A stretch of DNA of 64,000 nucleotides, from NCBI GenBank assembly GCA_002099365.1, contig MSED01000001.1, positions 1,116,001-1,180,000 on the forward strand, given 5' to 3'. Below are positions 1-10,300 of the stretch, one piece after another. Position 1 is the stretch's first letter; the number at the start of each line of letters is the position of its first letter. Under the pieces are notes generated by a model. It was not told the origin of the DNA and did not search any database. It was given only the letters and a program-made list of their open reading frames with translations. The translations under genes were made by a program, and so were the position numbers. This DNA comes from Phialophora verrucosa. Its lineage: Eukaryota > Ascomycota > Eurotiomycetes > Chaetothyriales > Herpotrichiellaceae.

Positions 1-1682
1 ACCACGGCAGCATAGAAGCTCAAAGTGCCGCTTTGCGCGCTGGTGATGCAGTCTACAGCTTTAACCTAAACTCTATCTGGGTTGCACAAGGAAGGACACT
101 AGAGTTGCCATCAAGAAATGCTGCAGCGCAAATGGCCATATATTGAGGCATCTCACAATCGGATATCACAGGGGAGAAAACCCAGCGGATAGTGAACATG
201 CGGCTGGCTGACTTTGGGCACTTCGACGGGGTTCTCTTCTATGCCTGCTATGAAAGGACATGTTCTTAACTTTGAGAAGGCGCCACGGGAGAGTTCTCCA
301 TGGCAGGGGCTTTGGAATTTGTGAGCAGGTACCGAGTCAGATCGATGGAGCGAGAATCCCTTGCGATGCAACATGTGCGCCGGTAGGCGTTGCTGATGAA
401 CTCCAACCTTCCGTATATCGCAAGGATCTCACCCTTCTGAGCTCCTCCCAAGCGCTATGCTATCTGATTCCTTTCCTTCACCGGTTCTAGGTCGTCGGTG
501 CCACGCAAATACGATTGCGAGCAAATGCAAGGGCTGAGCGAATTGAGATAAGACTTCTCTCTGATGGTGTGTAGCCGTGTACTCGAAGTAGGGAACCGAG
601 CCGCAAGGGATCGAGACAGGCAAACACGGAGCACCGCCCAGCCGCTCACTTTATTGGTCAACTTCGCGCCCTCGCCAAAAGTCGTGCAATTTTGCCCGTA
701 TGTCAAAGTGACTGTCAATTCTGTCTTTTCGCCTGAGGCCAAAGTTGGCTCAGCTTAGCCACTGGCACGCTCGTATTGCAGCCTTCAGGGAGGCGAAATG
801 TAAACGGAAAGGTGTTGACCATTAGTTTCATCGTGAACGCGATGCATGTGAAAGGGTGCCTAGAAGCGAGTGCCGCACAAACGCGTTCACGCCCCCCGTG
901 AGGCAACGCGGGGAAGCGGCACCCCTGCGAAATGGCAAACTGCGGGCTTGCCGCTTGGGAAACCCGAAACAAACGCCCCCTGAGCTACTGATCTGGCCGT
1001 CACTGTCCAGCCTCCAATCCGTCTTCTTGATCCCCCCCATGAATCGCTCGGCAGGCTGCAGCGCTGGTCTGCTGCCTGCAACCCAGCGGCAACCAGTGCT
1101 TGATTTGATGTCCCGTTCCGAGCCTTCTCTGGAACTTTTGTCACACCCGTGGTGAGCCAGGCATCCCAACTCAGACAGTATCGCCTGCACGAAAGGCAAA
1201 GATCCAAAGAGGGGGGAAAGGTCATGCGCCCTGCCACCTCACACGGTTTCTGTCAAACGAGTCCTTCGCCAGGTCACACGAACTTGCTCATGGCTCGGGC
1301 GTGAGAAGGCAAGGCTGGCACTCTGCAAGGAATAGGGGGCCATGCATGATGGAGGTCGAAACAAGCGGTTGACTGGCCTCTGGAGCAGCTGCAGGTACCG
1401 CTAAGCTCGGGGGGCCAGACTACCCGCGTTGCCCACCTCGATCGTTTGCCTCTTTCGCAAGAAGGCGTCCTCACCGCCTGTCACGTTTGTCAGGTTTCTC
1501 TAAGGTATTGGTATTCCGAGAACCAGACGGCACGATACCACAAGCACAAAGAATGCGGCTGAGATCGTATGGTCCATGCTTCTATCCGTGGAATGCGTAA
1601 GTCCCGCCTAGGCCAGCCTTGCATGGACATTGCTGAAGACACTCTCTACACAGTATGCACACAGCGCGTCACACGATCCGCA
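1..1682. other. left intergenic flank
   Basis: No gene can be supported here. The open frames are short (at most 123 codons), overlap on both strands and show no recognisable domain. Base composition looks ordinary, with no obvious repeat or RIP-like AT bias. It probably holds the promoter and leader of the HET gene that follows. An in-frame ATG at 1569 would extend that gene by 38 residues into this stretch. Confidence 0.6.
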
Positions 1683-3740
1683 ATGCGATGTCAAAAATGC
1701 AGCACGCTGGCTAGGGATAAACTCAAATGCAATGGCGAACCGGTGCCCTTCCACGACGGATTTGCTGCATTCGAAGCCTCCGCGAGATCAGGATGTGAGC
1801 TCTGCACGGTCCTGTTTTGGAACATCCAAAAGTTCCGATGGGGACGAGATGAGCGTCTGGTTCGGTACGCTGAGCTGGCCAGGTCATCCGAGCCGTTGGC
1901 TGTGCGATGGTACGATATGGGGAAGAATTTTAGTCGACATGTCGTTCAGGGTTTAGAGGTCCTCTATCGGAGCACTGCCAGCAAGAAACGGTTGGCCTAT
2001 TCGGTTCTTCAAGATCCTGCAGAGGTTGACCTACCTGGTAAGTGATGTTGCGGCTTCTCTGGTGGTCAGGGCTCAGCTGCTTTGTCGTTTGCAGTCCTCA
2101 GCTCTACAAAGCTGCCATCGTACACGGAACGGATTCACGCATGGATGCAGGTTTGCGACAACGAGCACAAGACGTGTCAGGCCCACAGTGCCCAGCAAGC
2201 AAGCAACCCTGCCCGGCCTGCCCGACTGTTGGACGTCAAACCCGGGGAGCTCAACGATGACGTTCGGTTAGTACGCTTCGACGAGGCTCACAGCCCTTAT
2301 GCCGCGCTCTCGTACTCGTGGGGTGACCGACCACATGCCGCGACCACAACATCTCTGAATATCCGGCAGAGAATGGAATCAATCTCGCTTCGAGACCTCC
2401 CGAGGACGTTTACAGATGCAATTGCCTTCTGCCGTGAGATGAACGTTCGGTACCTGTGGGTGGATGCGCTGTGCATCATACAGCCCAGGCCAGGAGATCT
2501 GCTTGGACACGAAGACTGGGAGACTCAGAGCAGAATTATGGGTTATATCTATGCCAATGCCATCTTCACCATAGCAGCACAGGGAGCCGCAAACGCCGAT
2601 GTTGGTCTGTTTCCAGACAAAGCGCCCTTCGATCTCAGCCCGAGATCCTGTCCTCTCTTCTTGGACACAGACAGTCCGTCCCTCTACGTGAAAGCCGAGC
2701 CACCAGAGTGGGTGGCCTCTGTGGGCGAAAGTGCTCTACAGCAACGCGCATGGGTCATGCAAGAGAGACTCTTGTCTACCAGACTGATTCATTTCACACA
2801 GCATGGCATCTTTTGGGAATGCACGGAGCGTTGCGCATCCGAGTTCGAGCCCGACAAGACCGAAACGGGCGGCTTACTCACCCTTTCAGTCATGTTTCCA
2901 CCGGCGAGCAGCCCAGAGAATGCTGCGAAGACGAAGAACGATGTCATGCTCGAATGGATCGGCATCCTCGCAGATTACAGCGAGCGGAATCTCAGTGTCG
3001 CTACAGACAAATTCCCGGCCATATCGGCGATCGCGCAACGCGTCGCCCTCTTGACCGACGACACATATATTGCGGGAATGTGGAAGTCACGCTTGTTCGA
3101 CGACCTGCTCTGGACCGGGATGTGGAAGTTCCCGTCTTTTCGACAACGGCCCACCACATACGTGGCCCCGACTTGGTCTTGGGCCTCCGTCATTGGAAAG
3201 ACCTCTCACAATTCGGTCGGTACTTCTGATCGGCGAGTGGCGCGAGTGGTGTCCGTTTCAGCGAAGCTCGCAAACCCTGCAAACCCCTTTGGCCGAGTCG
3301 AACCGGGAGCCTCGTTACAGCTCGCAGGACGGATCAGGCATCATGTATATGCAACCGCGCATGACACGGCCGAAGATGACGCGCCATGGCACGACTTGTG
3401 GTTCGCAGTCCCGGAAGGCCACGCACTTGCCAATGCGGAGGGAGACTTGTCGGAGGCCAGACACAGTGGCGTGGCGTCGGTGTGGTTTGATGTTGCTGGC
3501 GACCACATCACTCAAGCGTTCAGTGCGGTGTTGATGACTGGGAACAACAGGAGAGATGCATGGGATAGCGACACGATTGTTGCAGACCCGGGTCCTCAAA
3601 GGATCAGCTCCACAGCTATGCTTATCATCCCAGACCCCGACGGCGGCGGTCGAGGTCGATATGTGAGAATTGGACAGGCAAATATCAGGGACCTCAACTT
3701 CTTTGTTGGTTGCCACGAGGAGGTCGTTGAACTCGTCTAG
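1683..3740 (+). CDS. HET-domain (heterokaryon incompatibility) protein
   Basis: Two exons, 1683-2037 and 2095-3740, with a 57-nt GT-AG intron, give about 666 residues. The splice restores one frame (g|tc, Val). The N-terminus has CxxC pairs (MRCQKC, then GCELC) typical of the region before a HET domain. The HET core follows at about residues 187-340: YAALSYSWGD, then YLWVDALCIIQ near 238, then a WETQSRIMGYIY-type block. The C-terminal half is a long variable region. HET proteins mediate non-self recognition and regulated cell death when incompatible hyphae fuse; the partner here cannot be predicted. I chose the ATG at 1683 because most HET proteins start close to the first CxxC; 1569 is an in-frame alternative. 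The family call is secure, the allele specificity unknown. Confidence 0.88.
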
Positions 3741-4329
3741 GCCTAAGGGTGTCCCACCAGATACTAGAGCTGTGAAAAGTTCAGACAAAGGGAAAGAGTC
3801 AGTCCATGTTTGTGCAACAGAAGGTCCATCGGGCTGGGTAGCTCGAGTTGACAACGAACGCTGCACTCTTAGCCTTGCTTTCGTGTACTGTGGACATAGA
3901 GAGACTGGGGTGTGCCTGCTCCTGCTGCTTCTTGAGGCGTCTGACAGATACAGTAATATTGACTGGGGTACGGAACGGAGGGTTCTCATTCCATCAGCGC
4001 GGTGGCCCCAGTCAGACACAAGCAAGGCTGCGTCGACGAGGCTGAGGAATTCGACTAGACCTAAAATGGTAAGGCTACCCGAGGCTACGTAACCCTCGAT
4101 TTCTCCGCAAACAAGGACGGCGAGACACTTCAACGCAATCCCAGACTCAATGATTTCTTGTCGTTCGCTTTCCCACAATCTCCCTGAACCACCTAATTTA
4201 CCCCTTCTAGTCCCTCGTTATCTCCCCTGCGACTAGATTACGGCTACTTTTCTCCCCTTTCTCTTCTCGCAGGCTGGCTGATTTCAAGCTTGGTTTGATC
4301 CTCGAAGCATGTGATCGACGACCCTTGCA
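3741..4329. other. intergenic region and apyrase leader
   Basis: The gap between the HET gene and the apyrase holds no convincing gene. From about 4185 to 4271 the plus strand is strongly pyrimidine-rich and ends in a CTCGCAG, typical of fungal housekeeping promoters or of a 5'-UTR intron acceptor. This is inferred, not proven. Confidence 0.5.
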
Positions 4330-6498
4330 ATGGGGCACGGAAAAGATGAACGCTACGGAGTCGTTCTGGATGCTGGCTCATCCGGGACACGAGTATACGT
4401 ATACCGATGGGCTGCAAACTCGCCCGCGACTGTCAAAGCCTCGTCCCTACCTACCCTCCCAGAGTTAAAAACAAAGGACAAATGGACGAAGAAAGTCCAC
4501 CCAGGAGTATCGACCTATGGAGAAACACCCGACCTTGTCGGCCCCGATCACTTACAACCACTTCTCGAACACGCTCTCAAGTATATCCCTAAACACGTCG
4601 TCCCTGAGACTCCTATATTCCTCCTCGCGACAGCGGGCATGCGCCTCCTCCCCGACCATCAACAAAAGTCTCTTCTACAAAACATATGCTCCTACATTAG
4701 ATCCAAGACAAACTTCTCACTACCCGACTGTGACATCCATATCCAAGTAATACCAGGAGAGACAGAAGGACTATACGGCTGGATCGCCGCAAATTACCTG
4801 CTCGGAGGTTTCGACTCGCCCGAAGACCATCAACATGGAAAAGGACACCATACATATGGCTTTTTGGACATGGGCGGGGCGTCTGCTCAGATTGCTTTTG
4901 CGCCCAATGCGACCGAGGCAGAAAAGCATGCGAATGATCTTACACTATTAAGGTTGAGGACAATCGATGGCCTGCCTCAAGAGTATCAAGTCTTTGTAAC
5001 GACATGGCTGGGTTTCGGCGCCAACGAAGCCCGCCGGCGCTACGTACAAGACCTCGAGGATTCCTACGCCGTTGACGGCGTCCTCGAAGTTCCCGACCCT
5101 TGTCTCCCCACAGGCCTGCGATTGAATTTCGACGGCACAATCATATCGGACGATGGCCCGTCTTTATCGAATCACTACCTCCGGGGCGTGGGCAACTTCG
5201 ATGAGTGCCTGAGGCGCACATTCCCTCTACTGGAGAAAGATGTCCCCTGTCCGGATGAACCTTGTTTAATCCATGGCGTACATGTCCCAGCGATAGATTT
5301 CGATGTGAATCACTTCATCGGGATCAGCGAGTACTGGCATACCACTCACGAGATCTTCGAGATGGCGCACAAGGATAAAGCATATGATTTCAACACGTAC
5401 CAGCAGCGGGTGAAGGAATTCTGTGAGCAGGATTGGTCGGATATCCATCACAGCGTGGAGCATCATGTTTATGGCAGCGATGTTGACGACAAGACTGCAT
5501 TGGAGGTCTGTTTCAAGGCAAGCTGGCTCATCAATATGCTTCATGACGGGATCGGCATTCCCAGAGTCGGACTGGAGGATACAAATGTCTCGGCCCACAA
5601 TGGCACGAAGGAGCTGTTACAGAGTGGGAAAGACAAGGGATTTGTCGATCCGTTCCAGGCGGTGAATGAGATCAAATCGACCGAAGTGAGTTGGACCATG
5701 GGCAAGATGCTTCTTTACGCCTCGGCCGAGATCCCGCCCGCTTCCGAGGACATCTTGCCTGTTGGATTTGGCAGCAACGTACCGGGTATTCCAGATGACT
5801 TCCAATACCCCGGCGGAGGAAGGCTTCAAACCATACCGGACTCGGGCTCATCATCATCACCTCCTTCCGACTCAAACCAAAGCGGAGGCGTCCAAAGCAT
5901 AACGGACACCATCCACGACACACTCTTCAAATCCGACGCGCCTCACCGCCTCCCAGGCTTCATCTTTTTCCTCCTCATCCTCATCATCGCGGCATTCTAT
6001 CTCTGCGGTCGAGACCGACGGTCGCGTGTCTACCGCTCCATATACCCGTCCTATTCGCCCTCAGCTCCTTCGTCGGCACCAACGTCTCACGCCTTTTCAC
6101 CCTCGACGCCGAAACTGCGCAACCCGCTGACATTTCTCAACCGCCTAATCAACGGCCGCAAAGGCCCACTCCACCACTCGCACGATCTGGAGGACCAACG
6201 CCTCTACGACCCGGCCGACTTCGAGTTAAATGACCTCTCCGACGACGAGGCCCTCGATGCAGACAAGGCATTTGGACACTCCGGCGCTGCGTCACGCCCG
6301 ACGTCCTCGCATGGCCGCTCCTCGCCGCGGAGTAAACGGAGTCCCAATGGAGGCGGCAGTCCCGGCAGATTGAAGCCCGCGGCCATCGATCGCGCGGGAT
6401 TGGTCGTCCGCACCGAGAGTCGCGAGAGCTTAGCCCCCGGGACGAGTGCGAACGGGCGGAGTAAGAGTAAAAGCCGGGCCGGGAGTCCGACACGATGA
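4330..6498 (+). CDS. YND1: GDA1/CD39 family nucleoside diphosphatase (Golgi apyrase, YND1-like)
   Basis: A single exon of 722 residues. The apyrase conserved regions appear in order: DAGSSGTRVYVYR at 14-26, LATAGMRLL near 98-107, GETEGLYGWIAANYLLG near 142-159, and LDMGGASAQIAF near 178-190. One strong hydrophobic helix lies at about 542-560 (LPGFIFFLLILIIAAFYLC), followed by a Ser/Pro/Arg-rich tail of about 160 residues. This matches the yeast Ynd1 layout (lumenal catalytic domain, one C-terminal membrane anchor, cytosolic tail) rather than Gda1, which has an N-terminal anchor. The enzyme hydrolyses nucleoside di- and triphosphates in the Golgi lumen, which supports nucleotide-sugar antiport and glycosylation. 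The tail is longer than in yeast (Ynd1 is about 630 residues). The gene symbol is by orthology. Confidence 0.9.
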   Translation: MGHGKDERYGVVLDAGSSGTRVYVYRWAANSPATVKASSLPTLPELKTKDKWTKKVHPGVSTYGETPDLVGPDHLQPLLEHALKYIPKHVVPETPIFLLATAGMRLLPDHQQKSLLQNICSYIRSKTNFSLPDCDIHIQVIPGETEGLYGWIAANYLLGGFDSPEDHQHGKGHHTYGFLDMGGASAQIAFAPNATEAEKHANDLTLLRLRTIDGLPQEYQVFVTTWLGFGANEARRRYVQDLEDSYAVDGVLEVPDPCLPTGLRLNFDGTIISDDGPSLSNHYLRGVGNFDECLRRTFPLLEKDVPCPDEPCLIHGVHVPAIDFDVNHFIGISEYWHTTHEIFEMAHKDKAYDFNTYQQRVKEFCEQDWSDIHHSVEHHVYGSDVDDKTALEVCFKASWLINMLHDGIGIPRVGLEDTNVSAHNGTKELLQSGKDKGFVDPFQAVNEIKSTEVSWTMGKMLLYASAEIPPASEDILPVGFGSNVPGIPDDFQYPGGGRLQTIPDSGSSSSPPSDSNQSGGVQSITDTIHDTLFKSDAPHRLPGFIFFLLILIIAAFYLCGRDRRSRVYRSIYPSYSPSAPSSAPTSHAFSPSTPKLRNPLTFLNRLINGRKGPLHHSHDLEDQRLYDPADFELNDLSDDEALDADKAFGHSGAASRPTSSHGRSSPRSKRSPNGGGSPGRLKPAAIDRAGLVVRTESRESLAPGTSANGRSKSKSRAGSPTR

Positions 6499-7326
6499 TT
6501 GTGAGACCAAGTAGGGAGGACTGGCTACTTATGTATATCCAAAGAACCATGGCCTACCATCCGCTCCTTGAAGCGAATACAGTAGTAGATAAATGAACCT
6601 GGACGTATCTGTGAATACATACATGGATATTGATGAAGACGAAGACAAAGCTAAACCTAAAAGACCCCCTTTCCCCCGTTTCTGGACCGAAGTGACTACA
6701 GTACGGAGTAGTAAGTACCCTTCAACATCTCCCCAATGTGCCAATGAAATGACCATGACTGGTAGGTAGTTGGCATTTGGCATATACTGTATGTTTTACA
6801 AAACATAATACACCTCACCGAGACAGCTTAGTTCAGTCCAGCCCAGCTTAATAGTCCAGCTTATTTCCGGCCGCAGCGTCGAAGTGACTATGAACCGTCG
6901 ATGACGGACGACAAACTCTCCACCTAATACATCACTAGATAGAGACCGCCTCGATCTGAGTTCGGACATGGATTAGGGGTACATCTCGATCCTCCTCCTC
7001 CTCCTCCTCCTCCTCCTCCTCCTCCTCCTCCTCCTCCTCCTCCTCCTCCTCCTCCTCCTCCTCCTCCTCCTTCTTCTTCGTCGTTCATCCCTTCCACCAG
7101 CGTGGCATCCCGGTCTGCGCGCGGGAGCAGTCAGAAGGCATCGTCGATCCGGAAGAGGCGGGCCGTGGGTGAATGAAAAGTAAGAAAGCCGGGACAAAGT
7201 GAGCGGTGTCGGAAAGCCGCCCGAGTGGGATGAGTTTCCAGCGGCGATCGGTTGCGTTGTACATAGACCTCATCCATTACGGCCATGTACTCGTCATGTC
7301 TCATCATACCGTGTAGTGCCGTCGTA
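6499..7326. other. convergent intergenic region
   Basis: This tail-to-tail region between the apyrase (+) and IML1 (-) holds both 3' ends and the CCT microsatellite described separately. No gene is supported. An open frame on the minus strand across the microsatellite encodes only poly-arginine and is an artefact of the repeat. Confidence 0.7.
6991..7079. repeat. (CCT)n trinucleotide microsatellite
   Basis: About 26-27 uninterrupted CCT units run from 6991 to 7070, ending in three TTC units to 7079. On the minus strand this is a purine-only (GAG/AGG) run about 250 bp beyond the IML1 stop codon, so it could lie in or near the IML1 3' UTR. It is perfect over about 80 bp and therefore likely variable in length between isolates. 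Confidence 0.97.
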
Positions 7327-10300
7327 TCAACTTTGTCCGGACACACTCCCTCCCGCCTGTCTCCTCACATTAACATACTTCGGATCGGGTAATCTGAACT
7401 CGGGGATCTCAATATTCATGTCCATGCCGTTCTCGCTATCCAGCTCCGTCTCTCTAACCGGCCTGAGTAAACTGGAGCTCGTCTTGCCTGTGCGAACCCT
7501 CAACTCCTTCCCGTTGGTCGTTGCGCCCATTTGAGGCGACGATTCCCGGTCGCGCATGCCGGCCTGTTGCAAGGGCAGTAACATGGCCGTGACTTCCTTG
7601 TAAAAGTCGTCGAGCTGGGTGGCGTCCTGACAGAAGGATTCGATGTCATCTTTGATTTGCTCCGGGGTGACGTAGTGGGTGAGACCGGATGCGATGAGGG
7701 CGCGCCGCGTGCCGAGGACGTCGGCTGTGACTTTGGGGGTTTGGGGGATGGCGAAGTTGGTGCTTGGGATGGGCTGCTGGTTTATGGTCGGCCCGATGAA
7801 GGCGGGATTGCTGGAAATGTGGTTGCCGTTGTCGACGGACGACGAGGTGCGCACATCGGGGATGGTTGGCGGGATGGGGGTCGACTTGAGGGGTCGGATG
7901 AGTGGTGAAGCGTAGGGCCCCGTATGTGGAGACTGTACATTCAGACCGATGATGCCTGAGGCTTGCATGCTCGGCAATGGTGCGGAATGTGTCGAGGTGA
8001 GTGTCTGGGGGCGCATGAGCATGGAGCTGGACGTGTTTGGCGTCAGGTTGTCCTTCTTGCTGGCGTCAAACTTGGACGTCTCCTTAGCGGAGGCCTGGCG
8101 TGAGTTGTACAGCCTGTTTGCAAGGAGGAGGAGGTCCCCTTCGTCGGTGATTTGCGCGAGGCACACGCCCGAGCGATGCACGAACTGTGTGTATCGATAG
8201 TCGAGATCACCCCAGGAGTACTTGATCTCGACGTTTTCGGGAAACTCGGACGGTGCTTCGAGATCGAGCACGAAGTTGAAGCGCTTCAGCAGGGCTTTCT
8301 GGTAGAAATGGACGTCCTCCTTGAGAGGGGCTTGAGGTCCAAATGCCACTGCGGTGTAGTACACCGAGGTGGCTGCGCTGCGGCGCGGTGGATCGAGAGC
8401 AAGCTTGACTCGATAAGTGGCGCGGAAGGGTTCATGCTCGGGGACCTTGAAAGCTTCCGCGATTGGCACTTCGACCAGCTTGAGTCCGTACTTCTCGGCC
8501 TGCGTCGTCCAGCCAACAATGGCATCGTCGACCAACTTGGAAGTTGTGTTCAGCCAGGAGAGCTCGAGGTGATAACAGTTCTCGGGGTTGTGGATTCTGT
8601 CGTAGTGCAGGTTGACGATCTCCGGCCTGTTGGACCGTTTTCGCGTGTCCACGTCGATGCGGATCATCTTGCTCAAGGTGACTGTCCGCTTCTTCTTGTC
8701 GGCCAGGGTCTTTGCAAGCTCCGAGGCGACTTGTCCGTGGACCGCAAGGTTTGAGCCTGAACGAGATCTGCCGCTCAGCACCTCGCGGTTCGGATGCTCC
8801 GTCGCTGGGGTGGGCGGCACCGATCGCTCAGAGCGACGGCTTGCAGGAAACCACGACTGTCTCGTGTCTGACCGCTGCGTTCGAAACTCCGGTTTAATGG
8901 AGTAGAAATAGTTTCCGTCCTTGAAGATGTGCTTGCTGTTGACGTGCTCGAAGAGATTCTCCTTCATAAGATCATTGCCCAGCTCTACAGCTTCTTCTCT
9001 GGTGTCAATATCCCTGAAGTTGTGCACAAGCCAGTTGGTGAGATCTTCGCCCATGAAGCAGCTATAATGGAGTCGCCAGTGCCACCTCCGCGTCTTGATC
9101 TCGATGCCATTCTCGCCTTGGAGCGCTTGAGCCAATTTGGGTAGGGAGAATGAATCTCGTTCAAATTGTTCCGCTTCGGGTAGAAGCTGGGTATTCTGGC
9201 CTTCTCCGGCTTCCTCAGCGGCCACAAGCTTGTCGAGCTCGGTTGCCACCAACTCGGATGGGTTTAGGGTCTCAAGATTGATTCTCAAAGGGTTCCGATC
9301 CTTTCTTTTCATGGTGCTGAGGCGATTGTGGGCCGGTCTTCGCTCGTCGAGGGGTACGTATCGAGCTCTCTGCCACATTTGGGTCAATACCCGAATGCCA
9401 CGCAAATGAATTTCTTCTTCGCTTTCTTCAGGTTCGGATGATGCGGGTCTCCAAGAGCTTGCTGGTGGCGCTACAGGGATGAGCACGAATCGAGCACGCC
9501 AGAAGCGAAGAGCTTGCACATCCACATCCGGCTGCCTCTGCAGGTTCTCGAGATACTTGTCAGCGGCCTCCCACGGATACTGCTCGGAGAAGCCATTGAA
9601 GTGCATGTCTCGAAGCTTATACGCTCCCGAGAGAATGGTCCGGATGTTGGGATAGTAGCTGATTTGTTGCGGAGCCGAAGGTTTGACGGCCGGTGGTCTA
9701 CGGAGATACTTGGTCACCTGGAGGCGATCGTCCTGCTCCAGGGATATTTTCTGGATCGTGTTGCCCATGGACATGACGATGAAGGACCCGTCAGGCCTCA
9801 CCAGGTTAGGCGTGAAGAAAGAAGAGCTGTCGCATGTACCAGGGCCCAACGTCTCGAGCAATGCAGGACCAACTACCAGTTGGTAGCCGTGTGCGAATCT
9901 CAGAGCCAGCATTTCACGGAGGAGGATGTCACGAGACTCAGGCTCCTCAAGCAGCTCATTTGAGTGGGTTAGAGTCAGCTCGTAGGTCGTAGAGTCAAAG
10001 TCCATTTCAAGCTCGTCCTTCGTGGGGAAGTCTTCTGTCGTCAACGGAACTGAGGCAGGAGTGCACAGAGACCTCCATTTAACGGTGGCGGCACGTGGCT
10101 TTCGGGGGTATAGATGCTGCCACCTGCCATAAAGTGTCTCCCTTTCGGGATGCCTTTTCAGCGGATTGGAAGCATTGACGTTGCGTACAAAGGGGAGCGT
10201 ACTCTTGGGCACAGAACTGGCCACCGACATCCCGAGCTGGCTATCGGCTGTTTCCGCACCGTCCGAAACATCCGATACGTCGCTCTCTGTAGAGATCGAT

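Noticed and set aside
1569..1682. Longer start for the HET gene at 1569
   Set aside because: The 38 extra residues are not typical of HET proteins, which begin close to the first CxxC; kept only as an alternative.
6973..7197. Minus-strand open frame of 74 codons, mostly arginine
   Set aside because: It is a direct reading of the CCT microsatellite; no start context or homology.
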